A stretch of 51,605 bases of DNA from Selenomonadaceae bacterium (GCA_022786545.1 JALFXV010000051.1:1-51605), one strand, 5' to 3'; positions 17,120 through 26,253 are shown, numbered from the stretch's first letter. The notes: a model not told the origin generated them from the letters alone. Numbers and translations: made by a program.

Positions 17120-18241
17120 CTAAAGGATGCCCTTGTCCATCTCCCGGAACAGCTTCTGCAGCTCCTGATTGCCCAGCATGCTCTGGGGATAATACATATC
17201 CTTGCCCAGTATATCACGCCAGATAGCCCCATCCTCCGGCTCAAACTCCCGGCAAAAGGCCTCCACTGCCTTGTCCGTCTGCACAGTCTGCACTATTTCA
17301 GGCACATTCCCGGCTTCCCCGCCTGGGAGGTGCCTGCCCCCGGCAGCTCCTCCTGTGCCCTTTTTCGCCAGCTTCACCGGCTGATAGAGCAGCATGGCCT
17401 TGTACATGGGCACCGCCAGCTTCAGCTCCATGCCCGCGGGAAGATTCTGCCTGATGGCGTACCAAAGGCTGATGCCCTCGTAGCTCATGTTGCCAAAATA
17501 CCAGACCCGGTGCCTGTACCACTCCCTGCCAATCTGATAGGGAAGCTGAAAAAGGTTGCCTGCCAGCTTCCAGCCTGCGCCAAAAATCACCGAGGCAAAC
17601 CGCGTCCTGTTCAGCACGGGATAAACGCCATAGTATGCCTCCTTGGTCTCCACGGCAAAGTGCTGGCATACTCCCCCCTGGGGCTGCTTGCCGCACTGCA
17701 CCGCCAGCATCAGGGGGTCAGGCTGAGCCACGATGTTCAGCTGTTCCATAGAAAGTCCCAGCCGCTCCAGCAGCTCCGGGTACTCCGTCAGTACAGTATC
17801 ATCGTGAAAAATTTCATAGGAACGCTCCTGCAGGGAAGCCCTCTCCGGCTCCTTGCCGCTCATGAGGTAATCGCTCAACAGCTTGATGTAGTGAAAATCC
17901 CGCTCCCATGCAGTAATAGGCTGATTGTAATACCAGCTGTAGGCCAGCCTGCCGCTGAGGCGCTGCTCCCTGACCATGCCCTGTATCATGGCACGGTTTT
18001 CCTCGTTCCTGCGCCCCACGGTCTGGCGGAACTGCCTCCCCAGCTCATTGTAGTCGCTGTCCGGCACAGCGCCCCCAATCAGCTGCCTTGCCTTTTGCAG
18101 CGTCATGGCGGCCTGCATCAGCTTGTCGTAGGACATCCCCGGGCAGTTCCTTTCCATTTCGTCCAGCAGTATGTCCTTCAGGCGGCTGCCCTTCAGATTC
18201 CTGCGCACCGCCTCTATTTCTTCCATTTTCTTGTTTTCCAT
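17120..18241 (-). CDS. orphan JetD-like (DUF2220, Toprim-related) protein
   Basis: A 373-aa protein whose C-terminal half resembles the DUF2220/JetD nuclease domain of Wadjet (EptABCD/JetABCD) plasmid-defence systems. The block IFGAGW (219-224), a helix, then VWYFGNMSYEGISLWYAIR (246-264) lines up with the family pattern FGxGxxx...VYYWGDLDxxGFxILxxLR. The two catalytic acids of the Toprim-like DxD are here N251 and S253. E198 in VETKEAYY may correspond to the first Toprim acid. No JetA, JetB or JetC is nearby; neighbours are thiE (7 bp gap) and dnaE. Nuclease activity is therefore doubtful; a structural or DNA-binding role is possible. The family call comes from pattern recall, not a search. 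Confidence 0.6.
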   Translation of the reverse strand: MENKKMEEIEAVRRNLKGSRLKDILLDEMERNCPGMSYDKLMQAAMTLQKARQLIGGAVPDSDYNELGRQFRQTVGRRNEENRAMIQGMVREQRLSGRLAYSWYYNQPITAWERDFHYIKLLSDYLMSGKEPERASLQERSYEIFHDDTVLTEYPELLERLGLSMEQLNIVAQPDPLMLAVQCGKQPQGGVCQHFAVETKEAYYGVYPVLNRTRFASVIFGAGWKLAGNLFQLPYQIGREWYRHRVWYFGNMSYEGISLWYAIRQNLPAGMELKLAVPMYKAMLLYQPVKLAKKGTGGAAGGRHLPGGEAGNVPEIVQTVQTDKAVEAFCREFEPEDGAIWRDILGKDMYYPQSMLGNQELQKLFREMDKGIL

Positions 18242-18247
18242 AGTGCA

Positions 18248-18895
18248 TCAATCCATTATTTCTGCCAGGGAACGCACCTTGGCGGCAATATCTGCCGCAC
18301 CAGTAATTTCCGACACCACGCATACAGTATCCGCACCTGCCTCCCGGACCAAGTGCAGGTTGTGCTCCTTGATGCCGCCTATGGCCACAAAGGGCAGCAC
18401 CGAATTATGCCTGGCATACTGCACATATTCCAGCCCCACAGGCACAGCCGTCTTCTTGGTCTGGGTGGCATAGACAGGCCCAGTGCCGATGTAGTCTATC
18501 ACCCCTGCCAGCCGGTTAGCGGCCTGCAGCTGCTCCGGACCGTGGGTGGACCAGCCGATTACCTTGTCAGGCCCCAGAAGCTCCCTGACCGCCCGTGGCG
18601 GCAGATCATCCTGGCCGATATGCACGCCGTCCGCGTCCACTGCCATAGCCAAATCCACAAAATCATCTATCAAAAAGGCGGCACCATATTTTCTGGTCAG
18701 TTCCCTCAGCTGCAGGCACTCATTGTAGCGTGCCAGGCCGCTCTTTTCCTTTTCCCTGTACTGCACGAAGCGGATACCTGCCTGCAGCATGGCTTCCACC
18801 ACTTCCAGGTTGCTCCGCCCGGCAGACATGCTCTCCGCCGTAATGCCGTAAACAGGGAAGCTCTTAAAGCACCTCATGGCCTCCTGCCTGTTCAT
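18248..18895 (-). CDS. thiE: thiamine phosphate synthase
   Basis: A 215-aa TIM-barrel enzyme joining HMP-PP and thiazole phosphate to make thiamine phosphate. Visible signatures are QYREKEKSG (diphosphate site), DDFVDLAMAVDADGVHIGQDDLP, GWSTH, DYIGTGPVYATQTKK and VAIGGI. The ATG at 18895 follows GGAGTG by six bases. It is the first gene of the run leading to the JetD-like gene and dnaE. No TPP riboswitch is visible in the short leader and no other thi genes are in the window. Confidence 0.93.
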   Translation of the reverse strand: MNRQEAMRCFKSFPVYGITAESMSAGRSNLEVVEAMLQAGIRFVQYREKEKSGLARYNECLQLRELTRKYGAAFLIDDFVDLAMAVDADGVHIGQDDLPPRAVRELLGPDKVIGWSTHGPEQLQAANRLAGVIDYIGTGPVYATQTKKTAVPVGLEYVQYARHNSVLPFVAIGGIKEHNLHLVREAGADTVCVVSEITGAADIAAKVRSLAEIMD

Positions 18896-18931
18896 CCAAT
18901 CACTCCTATCCGGTAAATTACGTTAAGCTAA

Positions 18932-18942
18932 ATTATACCACA
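18932..18942 (-). promoter_or_regulatory. extended -10 promoter of thiE operon
   Basis: The minus strand carries TGTGGTATAAT (TATAAT at 18932-18937), an extended -10 without a recognisable -35, about 35 bp upstream of thiE. Confidence 0.5.
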
Positions 18943-19046
18943 AATATCCGGCAACTTATACAAATAATAGAAAATGACTGCAAATTCTCAAACCAATCTG
19001 CTCATTAATTATAAACCTGTTTTCACTAAATTTCCTGTAAAACTGC

Positions 19047-19077
19047 AAAGAAAAAGCCCTCCGCCAAAGCGAAGGGC
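19047..19077 (-). terminator. terminator after sugar-binding protein gene
   Basis: GCCCTTCGC, loop TTTG, GCGGAGGGC form a strong GC-rich stem with one mismatch, followed by TTTTTCTTT on the minus strand. It is a classic intrinsic terminator 33 bp past the stop of the gene at 19110. Confidence 0.85.
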
Positions 19078-19109
19078 AAAAAATCGCAAATCACTTTATT
19101 CTCCGGGCC

Positions 19110-20153
19110 TTATTTCACAACATCGATATTGCCTGCATCCAAGACAAGAGGCGTGCAGAGATATGCCGGTACTGTAATAACGCCGTTGTTATAAGTGGTT
19201 ACATTGTTGATGTCCGGCTGGGTGCCTTCCACCACCGCCTTGATCATGCGGATGGACTTCGCCACCAGGATAGCAGGGTCCTTGTAAGTGGTCATGGCCT
19301 GCTGGCCTGCCCTGATAGCCTCAATGGCCTGCTCCTCCGCATCCTGGCCGGTAATCAGCGGCATCTGGTCATAGCCGCCAGCCGTCAGCGCCTTGCGGAC
19401 GCCACCGGCAACGCCGTCATTAGGGGAGAGGATCACATCCAGATGCACACCGGCATCCGCTCCCTGCAAGAGGCGCTCCATGCGCTTCTGGGCATTGTCA
19501 GGATTCCACCCCTGGGTTACAGCCTGGTCAAAGGATGTCTCCCCGGAAGGCACCACCAGCTGACCATTGTCAATATAAGGCTTCAGCACCTTCATGGCCT
19601 CCCCAAAATAAAGGTGGGCATTGTTGTCCGCCTTGTCACCGGCAAATACCTCCATATTGAAAGGACCAGCTCCGTTCTTCAGGTCAAGCCTTGCCTCGAT
19701 GTACTCGCCCATAGCCTCACCTACACCTTCATTATCGTAGGAAGCATAGTAGGAAACAGCATCCGTGCCCATAATCAGGCGGTCATAGGCAATAACCGGT
19801 ATCCTGTGCTCCTTGGCATACTGCAGCACATCCGCCAGCTTCTCACCGTTAACGGCACCTATTACCAGGCAGCCCGGCTGCTGCTCCAGCTGTGCCTTGA
19901 TCTGCTCCACCTGCTGCTCCGCCGTATCGGCAAACTGCAAATCAACGGCAAAACCTTCCTTTTCCAGCAGTTCCTTCATGGTATTGCCGTTCTTCTGCCA
20001 GCTGGAGGAAGAATTGGCAAAGGCCACTGCCACTTTCTTGTTGCCAGCCTCCTGGCTGCCGCACCCGGCGGACAGCACAGCGGCCAGCAGGCCAAGTGCC
20101 GTGCAGAGGACTGCTATTATCATCTTCAAATTCTTGTTATCTCGCATCTTCAT
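19110..20153 (-). CDS. periplasmic sugar-binding lipoprotein, ChvE/MglB-like
   Basis: A 347-aa lipoprotein of the type I periplasmic binding (sugar) superfamily. The signal peptide ends in lipobox LSAGC with C31. The mature part shows CLVIGAVNGEKLADVL, HRIPVIAYDRLIM, YASYDNEGVGEAMGEYI, DVILSPNDGVAGG and LITGQDAEEQAI, the strand/ligand loops of ChvE/xylose-binding proteins. The ATG at 20153 follows GAGGGGG by nine bases. It begins 14 bp after the chemoreceptor gene and no ABC permease or ATPase is adjacent. Its likely job is therefore to deliver sugar occupancy to the co-encoded chemoreceptor and perhaps to an unlinked transporter. The sugar is not predictable. Confidence 0.88.
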   Translation of the reverse strand: MKMRDNKNLKMIIAVLCTALGLLAAVLSAGCGSQEAGNKKVAVAFANSSSSWQKNGNTMKELLEKEGFAVDLQFADTAEQQVEQIKAQLEQQPGCLVIGAVNGEKLADVLQYAKEHRIPVIAYDRLIMGTDAVSYYASYDNEGVGEAMGEYIEARLDLKNGAGPFNMEVFAGDKADNNAHLYFGEAMKVLKPYIDNGQLVVPSGETSFDQAVTQGWNPDNAQKRMERLLQGADAGVHLDVILSPNDGVAGGVRKALTAGGYDQMPLITGQDAEEQAIEAIRAGQQAMTTYKDPAILVAKSIRMIKAVVEGTQPDINNVTTYNNGVITVPAYLCTPLVLDAGNIDVVK

Positions 20154-20167
20154 CAAAGCAATCCCCC

Positions 20168-21865
20168 TCAAATCCTGAACTTGTTGGTGGAGGCAGTAAG
20201 CTCCTGAGCCAGGTTAGCCAGCTTGTCACTGGCACTTGCCACCTCGTCCATAGAAGCGGACTGCTCCTCCGTAGCCGCAGAAACAGACTCCGTCTCGGAG
20301 GCCACTTCATGGCTGTTCCTGTTGATGCCTTCCATGACGTTCACCAGCGCATCTGCCTTGGCAGAGGATTCCCTGGCCTCCCGGAGGATTTTCTGGGAGC
20401 CCTCAGTCAGGTCAGTTACAGAACCGGCAATCCGCGCAAAGGCGTCACCGGCATTGGCCACAACCCTGCGGCCATTCTCCACCTCATCCGTACCGCGCTT
20501 CATGCGCTTGGCGGCCTGCTCCGTATCCTTCTGGATGGCGGCGATCAGGGAAACAATCTGCTGGGCTGCCTCATTGGAGCCCTCTGCCAGCTTCCGCACT
20601 TCCTCGGCCACTACCGCAAAGCCACGGCCTGCCTCACCGGCACGGGCAGCCTCAATGGCGGCGTTCAGTGCCAGCAGGTTGGTCTGGGCGGCAATACCGG
20701 CAATAGTATCGCTGATCTGCCCGATTTCGCTGGAACGCTCCGCCAGCTTTTCGATGGTCTCCGCCGACTCGGTAACAGAAGCCGCAATCTCCGCCATCTG
20801 GGAAACAGCGCCGTCAATGGCCGCCCGCCCCTGATTGGCAATCTCCGCCACCTCCTGGGTTGCCGCCGCCGAGCTGGCTGCCGTATGCTCGAAGCCGGTC
20901 AGGCTCTGAGCCATAGCATGGATATCCCCCAAGGAACGGCTTACCGCATCACCCTGCTGGCTGCTGGAAGCTGCCACATTGGTAATGGAATTTGCCACCT
21001 GCTGGGTCGCCTGGGCGGACTGGCTGGCATTCTCCGTCAGCTGCGCCGCAAAGGTGGATACATCCGATGCCGTCCGCTGTATATCCTGAATCAGTCCCCG
21101 CAGGTTGCGGATGGTCTCTCCATAGGCAGCAGTCAGCTCGCCCATTTCATCGGCAGTCTTAGGCTCCGCCTCCACGGTAAGATTGCCGCCGGAAACCTCA
21201 CGGGAAATATTCATGAGATAGTTGACGGAATTCATAATGCTGCTGCTGAGATATACGGCCATGAAGCCGGAAAGCACGATTACCAGCAGGGTGCTGATAA
21301 TCAGCGTCCATTTGGTAAACTCATACTGGCTGGACGCAGCTACGCTTTCCTTAAAGATAAAATCCTTGCTGCTGTCCACGATTCTGTCCAGCTGGGAAGA
21401 AATATGCTGGTACTGGCTGACGGAGGCATCCAGCAATGCCTGAGCCTCATCTGTCCTGCCAGCCTTGGCCAGATCCGCAACCCTGGCTGAATCAGCCTTG
21501 TAGGCATCCCAATCCCTGCGCAGGGCATCAAAATCATCCTTTACCTCAGGCGCTATGGCAGGTGCCAGAGCATCCAGGGCAATATCAATCTGTGCCGCAC
21601 AATTCTTATTGTCCCTGGCAGCATACAGCCTGGCAGGCAGGCTCTTGGCCGTCACCACGCTGAACTCCCCCTGGCGATAATTTGCCAGGGACTGGCTGCT
21701 CTCCATAGCAGTCATAACGCTGCCCAGATGCTCCGTGGCAATCCGCAGGGCACCTGAATTAATGCTGTTCAGGCTGTATCCTGCATAAAGGCTGCTGGCC
21801 AGAAAAATAGCCAGCAGCACCCCGAAAACCAGAAACAGCTTTCTCCTGATGGTTAGTGAATCCAA
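20168..21865 (-). CDS. methyl-accepting chemotaxis protein
   Basis: A 565-aa transmembrane chemoreceptor. TM1 is about residues 10-30, an extracytoplasmic helical (4HB-like) sensor domain 31-185, and TM2 about 186-206; then come HAMP, methylation helices and the conserved hairpin tip [20 protein letters not shown] (about 385-405). It signals through CheW/CheA. The TTG at 21865 lies behind GGGGGAG and gives a usual MCP N-terminus ([14 protein letters not shown]); an ATG seven codons upstream (21886) with AGAGAGA is an alternative. It is co-transcribed with a sugar-binding lipoprotein, suggesting sugar taxis through a binding protein. A FRI C-terminus shows no CheR-binding pentapeptide. Confidence 0.93.
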   Translation of the reverse strand: MDSLTIRRKLFLVFGVLLAIFLASSLYAGYSLNSINSGALRIATEHLGSVMTAMESSQSLANYRQGEFSVVTAKSLPARLYAARDNKNCAAQIDIALDALAPAIAPEVKDDFDALRRDWDAYKADSARVADLAKAGRTDEAQALLDASVSQYQHISSQLDRIVDSSKDFIFKESVAASSQYEFTKWTLIISTLLVIVLSGFMAVYLSSSIMNSVNYLMNISREVSGGNLTVEAEPKTADEMGELTAAYGETIRNLRGLIQDIQRTASDVSTFAAQLTENASQSAQATQQVANSITNVAASSSQQGDAVSRSLGDIHAMAQSLTGFEHTAASSAAATQEVAEIANQGRAAIDGAVSQMAEIAASVTESAETIEKLAERSSEIGQISDTIAGIAAQTNLLALNAAIEAARAGEAGRGFAVVAEEVRKLAEGSNEAAQQIVSLIAAIQKDTEQAAKRMKRGTDEVENGRRVVANAGDAFARIAGSVTDLTEGSQKILREARESSAKADALVNVMEGINRNSHEVASETESVSAATEEQSASMDEVASASDKLANLAQELTASTNKFRI

Positions 21866-21924
21866 AAAAACTCCCCCTTTTGACATGTGTCTCTCTTTAT
21901 TCTTCCCCTCTAATCTTGTTTCTT

Positions 21925-21954
21925 ATTATATCATGCGAATGTATATTTTTTCAA
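21925..21954 (-). promoter_or_regulatory. chemoreceptor operon promoter
   Basis: Minus strand: -35 TTGAAA (21949-21954), 18-bp spacer, extended -10 TGATATAAT (TATAAT at 21925-21930). The spacing and the perfect -10 indicate a sigma-A-type promoter rather than the usual flagellar sigma-28 type. Confidence 0.6.
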
Positions 21955-22030
21955 GATTATCTGCGACGGCAGCAATAAAATCTTGCACATATATCTATCC
22001 AAATACAGTTTTTTACAAATACAGATATGA

Positions 22031-23521
22031 CTAAATCCTGCACAATACCTCCGCGATCAGCTTCACCTGGGGAGCCACTGTATCCAGCTCCAGGGTTTCC
22101 TGGGGGGAATGGATGTCGTTGTTATTAGTGCCGATGGACACAATATCCAGCTGAGGATTTTTCTGCAAATGCCAGCTGCATTCCAGCCCGGCATGGATGG
22201 TTGCCATCCGCATAGGCTTGCCGTTCTGCTCCGCAAAGACCTCCAGCATCAGCCTGACCAGGCGGCTGTCCCGCCGCTCCCCCCAGCTAGGGGAAATCCT
22301 GCCCGTATGCAGCTCAAAATCCGTCAGCCGGGCCAGAATTTCTGCCCTCCTGTAATATTCCTGAATACTGCCCTCCGCAGCCGACCGGGGCATATACTGC
22401 ACCTCAATGTACTTTTCGCCCCTGCCTGCCTCAAAGACAGTGCGCACCACCCCCAGGTTTGCCGAAGTCTGCACCAGCCCCGGGCAAAGCTGGGACATGG
22501 CAGATACCCCATGAGGCAGGCACACCAGCAGGTCTATCAGGTTATCCTTCTGATGCCTGTCCATAGCCTGGGGCCGCTGCTCCCCTGCTGCAGCCTCTGC
22601 AGGCTCCACAGCAAAAACAGCCCCTGCTTCTATGCCGCCATAAACTGCCAAAAATTCCTGCCGTGACTCAGCGGCGGCTGCTGACAGTGCTTCCAGCCCG
22701 GCATCACTATAGAGCACAGCCTCCGCCGTGCCGGGGATAACATTCCTGGCACGGCCGCCATTGAGGCTGACCAAATCAAAGGCAAGTCCTTTTTGGCGCC
22801 ATTCATTCAGGCAGGCGGCCAGTGCCTTGATGGCATTACCGCCGCCGCAGTTGATTTCCTCGCCGGAATGGCCGCCCCGGAGGCCGCTGACCTTCAGCCG
22901 GTACAGGCCGGGCATATTGCTGCGCATCGGGCAGAACCCCTGACGGAAGGTGATATCGCCGCTGCCTGCACTGCCCACTGTCAGCAGGTCCCAGTCCTCA
23001 GAGTCACAATTAATAAGGTATGCCGCATCAGTGAGCACCTCCGGCGCCAGCTTTTCCGCCCCGGTCATGCCACATTCCTCATCCACGGTAATCACCGCCC
23101 GCAAAGGGCCGTGGCTTTCCAGATTTTTCATAATGTACACGATAATCGCGATGCCCATGCCATCATCAGCTCCCAGGCTGGTGCCGTCAGCGTGGAGAAG
23201 ATTGCTCTCCCGCACCAGCCTGATTTCATCCGTCAGGGGATTGAAAGCCACCCCTTCTGCCGCCACGCAGACCATGTCCATGTGTGCCTGCAAAATGGTC
23301 AGGGGCCTTTCCTGGCAGTCTTCCGTAGCTTCCATATCAGCGATGATATTATTTACCCCATCCTGCACCACATGGCAGCCCAGCCCCAAAAACAGCTTGT
23401 ACAGATAATCGCTGACTGCCTTTTCATGGCCGGAAGGACGAGGGATTTTGGCCAGCTGGGAAAACTCAGCCAGCACCCCATCCACAATTTCCGTTTCATT
23501 GATATTCACTATATTATTCAT
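22031..23521 (-). CDS. pepD: aminoacyl-histidine dipeptidase (PepD family)
   Basis: A 496-aa M20-type zinc dipeptidase that cleaves Xaa-His and related dipeptides in the cytoplasm. Expected metal and catalytic residues are visible: H80 and D82 in LQAHMDMV, D119/D120 in SLGADDGMG, E148/E149 in VDEECGMTG, D173 in NCDSED, and the C-terminal HAGLECSWHL histidine near 450. The lid/dimer domain (about 190-390) is present. The ATG at 23521 follows AAGGAG by eight bases; the gene begins 17 bp after the pseudouridine synthase gene. Confidence 0.92.
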   Translation of the reverse strand: MNNIVNINETEIVDGVLAEFSQLAKIPRPSGHEKAVSDYLYKLFLGLGCHVVQDGVNNIIADMEATEDCQERPLTILQAHMDMVCVAAEGVAFNPLTDEIRLVRESNLLHADGTSLGADDGMGIAIIVYIMKNLESHGPLRAVITVDEECGMTGAEKLAPEVLTDAAYLINCDSEDWDLLTVGSAGSGDITFRQGFCPMRSNMPGLYRLKVSGLRGGHSGEEINCGGGNAIKALAACLNEWRQKGLAFDLVSLNGGRARNVIPGTAEAVLYSDAGLEALSAAAAESRQEFLAVYGGIEAGAVFAVEPAEAAAGEQRPQAMDRHQKDNLIDLLVCLPHGVSAMSQLCPGLVQTSANLGVVRTVFEAGRGEKYIEVQYMPRSAAEGSIQEYYRRAEILARLTDFELHTGRISPSWGERRDSRLVRLMLEVFAEQNGKPMRMATIHAGLECSWHLQKNPQLDIVSIGTNNNDIHSPQETLELDTVAPQVKLIAEVLCRI

Positions 23522-23538
23522 GCCACATACTCCTTGCC

Positions 23539-24516
23539 TTATTCATGTTCAGCCTCCATCATGCCTATCAGCTTCTGCATATCCTCAGGATAAGGTGCCT
23601 TTACCACAAGGCGCCTGCCTGTAACCGGCTGCAAAAAATCCAGCTCCGCTCCGTGCAGTGCCTGCCGCCTGATTGCCCTGCAAGGGCTGCCGTACATCCT
23701 GTCACCAGCCACCGGGCAGCCTGCATGAGCCAGATGCACCCTGATCTGGTGGGTGCGCCCCGTCTCCAGCCTCAGCTGCAAGAGGCTATATTCCCTGCCT
23801 TGCTTCAGCACCTGAAAATGGGTAACCGCCTCCTTGCCCCCTGCCATCACCTGGCGGCGATTGGGCTGCAGAGGATGCCTGCCGATAGGCAGATTGATGG
23901 TGCCAGCCGGGAATTTTTCCTTTAACAGCTCCGTGTCACCGCAAACCACTGCCTTATACCTGCGGTGCAGCTGACCTGCCGCCAGGGCAGCTTCCAGCCT
24001 TGCCTGTGCCCCGGAATTTTTCGCGAACAGCACGCAACCGGTAGTATCCCTGTCCAGGCGGTGCAGGGGTCTGATGGTAACTACCTGTCCCCGTCCCTTG
24101 AAATAATATGCCAGGTAATTGGCAAGGGTGCCGGAGCCGGTCTGCCCGGCAGGATGCACCAGCATCCCGGCAGGCTTGTTCAGCACAATCACCTCATTGT
24201 CCTCGTAGAGAACATCCACTGGGCCTTCCTCCGGCACCACCCCGTAGCCGGTATCCTTGAACTGGCGGACTGCCACCATATCCCCAGCCTTCAGCAGCCT
24301 TTTCGTATGGGCGCTGCTGCCGTTCACATACACGCCCCGGCTGAAAAACAGCTTCTGCCGCTGCCGTGCCGATACGGCCATGACCTCCTTCAGATACCGC
24401 TCCAGCTCCATGCCATCATACCTGTCTGCCACAATGTATTTTTTCAGGCTGGAATTCTTTTCCCTGCGCTTCCTGTGCATGCTTTTTACAGCTTCTTTCC
24501 CTTTTATCTCATTCAT
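23539..24516 (-). CDS. RluA-family pseudouridine synthase
   Basis: A 325-aa RNA modification enzyme. The S4 RNA-binding domain (about residues 25-88) is followed by the catalytic domain with HRLDRDTTG (nucleophile D155), NKPAGMLVHP and LETGRTHQIRVHLAHAGCPVAGD. This architecture fits RluD/RluC-type enzymes of Bacillota; the target uridine cannot be assigned. The ATG at 24516 has GGAGG six bases upstream; the frame stays open upstream but without a ribosome site. It is co-transcribed with pepD. Confidence 0.92.
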   Translation of the reverse strand: MNEIKGKEAVKSMHRKRREKNSSLKKYIVADRYDGMELERYLKEVMAVSARQRQKLFFSRGVYVNGSSAHTKRLLKAGDMVAVRQFKDTGYGVVPEEGPVDVLYEDNEVIVLNKPAGMLVHPAGQTGSGTLANYLAYYFKGRGQVVTIRPLHRLDRDTTGCVLFAKNSGAQARLEAALAAGQLHRRYKAVVCGDTELLKEKFPAGTINLPIGRHPLQPNRRQVMAGGKEAVTHFQVLKQGREYSLLQLRLETGRTHQIRVHLAHAGCPVAGDRMYGSPCRAIRRQALHGAELDFLQPVTGRRLVVKAPYPEDMQKLIGMMEAEHE

Positions 24517-24547
24517 ATATAACCTCCGCAAAATTTCAGCTACGCTC

Positions 24548-24556
24548 ATTATAACA
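24548..24556 (-). promoter_or_regulatory. promoter of pseudouridine synthase-pepD operon
   Basis: Extended -10 TGTTATAAT on the minus strand, about 30 bp upstream of the start codon; the -35 region (TTATAT) is poor. Confidence 0.4.
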
Positions 24557-24606
24557 TATATGCAGAATAGATATAATGAATATTGAACAAGAGAGCAAAC
24601 TTGTGC

Positions 24607-24647
24607 AAAAAAAGTGCAGCCCTCAGGCTTCTCCCTGACAGCCGCAC
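24607..24647 (-). terminator. bioY terminator
   Basis: On the minus strand a long imperfect stem, GTGCGGCTGTCAGG against CCTGAGGGCTGCAC, with a GAGAAG loop, runs straight into seven T residues. It lies about 60 bp after the bioY stop. Confidence 0.85.
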
Positions 24648-24709
24648 CCCTTGCACGAATTTTTATACTGATACTTTTCAATCCCGCAGCCTGTTCAGAC
24701 CGCTATTTT

Positions 24710-25246
24710 TCAGCTCAGCACCTTGTTCAGCCGCACTCCCAGGAATGCCGCTGCCACTGCCTTGATAATATCCCCCGGAATAAAGGAGAACATCGCCATA
24801 GTCATGGCCTGCCACAGCTCCACATGCAGCGTCAGCATCATGTAGGCGATCCCCAGAATATAGGTGGCAGGAAAGGCCACTGCCAGCAGTACCAGCAGAT
24901 ACCGCTTCCAGTCATAACTTTTTCCCTTTAGAAAGCTTACGCAGGTGTAGCCCAGGAAAAAACCTGGAAAAAAGCCGCCGCTGGGGCCCAGCAGCTTGCC
25001 GATGCCTCCCTGTCCGCCGGAAAATACCGGCACTCCCGCCGCCCCCAGCAAAATCCAGGCCAGAATGGCTACCGCAGTCTGCTTGGGCGGCAGCACCAGT
25101 GCTGTGATGCCCAGGGCCAAGGTAGTAGCCGTCACCATGACCGGCGAAAAAGGCGTGGGAAAGGCAATATATCCACCAACGCTTATCAGGGCCACGCACA
25201 TGGCCATCCTGCCCATAGAACGTGGCGTAAATACTTTATCCTTCAT
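24710..25246 (-). CDS. bioY: biotin transporter substrate-binding component BioY
   Basis: A 178-aa membrane S component that binds biotin with very high affinity for an ECF-type importer or works alone. Six hydrophobic segments are visible, with the family signatures GGYIAFPTPFSPVMVT near the N-terminus, GAAGVPVFSGGQGGIGKLLGP in the middle (GGxGGxxxxxGPSGG-like loop) and FIPGDIIKA near the C-terminus. The ATG at 25246 is preceded by GGGAGG. It is a single-gene unit with its own promoter/operator (25261-25312) and terminator. Confidence 0.93.
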   Translation of the reverse strand: MKDKVFTPRSMGRMAMCVALISVGGYIAFPTPFSPVMVTATTLALGITALVLPPKQTAVAILAWILLGAAGVPVFSGGQGGIGKLLGPSGGFFPGFFLGYTCVSFLKGKSYDWKRYLLVLLAVAFPATYILGIAYMMLTLHVELWQAMTMAMFSFIPGDIIKAVAAAFLGVRLNKVLS

Positions 25247-25260
25247 ACAAAAGACCTCCC

Positions 25261-25312
25261 GGTTATACCAATATTCTCATATCAGTATAACCCCGGGAGG
25301 CCATTTAGTCAA
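25261..25312 (-). promoter_or_regulatory. bioY promoter with probable BirA operator
   Basis: Minus strand: -35 TTGACT (25307-25312), 17-bp spacer, -10 TATACT (25284-25289). A perfect 8-bp inverted repeat, GGTTATAC-N16-GTATAACC (25261-25268 and 25285-25292), overlaps the -10 and the start site. The two half-sites 16 bp apart match the geometry of the biotin repressor BirA in Bacillota (GTTAAC-type half-sites about 14-16 bp apart). BirA binding is inferred from this and the gene identity. Confidence 0.65.
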
Positions 25313-25383
25313 CTAACGCACTATGTTCAGTTTACCAAATACATCATACCGGATACGCCCTGAGGGACATATCCTGCGGCGCA

Positions 25384-26253
25384 TTACAGCTCCTTGCCGG
25401 ACAGCAGGGCATAAGCTTCCTTGTACTTGGCAATAGTCTTGTCAATAATCTCGTCAGGCAGCAGATAATCGCTGTCAGGGTTCGCCTTCAGCCAATCGCG
25501 GACAAACTGCTTGTCATAGGATGGCTGGGACTTGCCTGCCTCATAGCCCTCCAGCGGCCAGAAACGTGAGCTGTCCGGAGTCAGCATCTCATCGCCAATC
25601 ATAAAAGTGCCGTTCTCATCAATGCCGAACTCAAACTTGGTATCAGCGATAATAATGCCATGCTCACGGGCATAAGCAGCACACTTCTTGTAGATGGCGA
25701 TGGTGGCATCCCGCATCATGGTCATGTATTCCAGTCCCTTGCCAGGGAACTCCTTCTCCACATACTTGACGCCTTCCTCGAAGCTGACGTTGATGTCATG
25801 GTCACCCAGCTCAGCCTTGGTGCTCGGGGTAAAGATCGGCTCCGGCAGCTGCTGGGACTCCTGCAGCCCCTCCGGCAGCTTGATGCCGCAGACAGTGCCA
25901 TTCTCCTGATAGCTCTCCCAGCCGCTGCCGGTGATGTAGCCACGGACGATGCACTCCATAGGCAGCATGGTCAGCTTCTTGCACATCATGCTGTTGCCCT
26001 GGAACTGCGGCTGCTGGAAGAACTCCGGCATATCCTTATTATCAACGGAAATCATGTGATTTGGCACAATATCAGCAGTCAAATCAAACCAGAACTTGGA
26101 CATCTGGGTAAGTACCTGGCCCTTCTGGGTAATCTTGTTCTTGAGAATGTGGTCAAAGGCGGAAATACGGTCAGTAGCTACCATGATAATGCTATCGCCT
26201 GCATCGTATACCTCACGAACCTTGCCTGATTTGAATGGCTTATATTCTTTCAT
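25384..26253 (-). CDS. purC: SAICAR synthase (PurC)
   Basis: A 289-aa enzyme of purine synthesis joining CAIR and aspartate with ATP. Visible family signatures are GKVREVYDAGDSIIMVATDRISAFD (residues 8-32), PMECIVRGYITGSGWESYQ, IADTKFEFGIDENG and GDEMLTPDSSRFW. The ATG at 26253 is preceded by AGGAGGAAATT. The long hinge resembles the eukaryote/some-bacterial class of PurC. It stands alone here, with no other pur genes in the window and no purine riboswitch visible in the leader. Confidence 0.95.
   Translation of the reverse strand: MKEYKPFKSGKVREVYDAGDSIIMVATDRISAFDHILKNKITQKGQVLTQMSKFWFDLTADIVPNHMISVDNKDMPEFFQQPQFQGNSMMCKKLTMLPMECIVRGYITGSGWESYQENGTVCGIKLPEGLQESQQLPEPIFTPSTKAELGDHDINVSFEEGVKYVEKEFPGKGLEYMTMMRDATIAIYKKCAAYAREHGIIIADTKFEFGIDENGTFMIGDEMLTPDSSRFWPLEGYEAGKSQPSYDKQFVRDWLKANPDSDYLLPDEIIDKTIAKYKEAYALLSGKEL

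Noticed and set aside
18896..19047. TPP riboswitch upstream of thiE
   Set aside because: The leader is short and shows only an extended -10 and a ribosome site.
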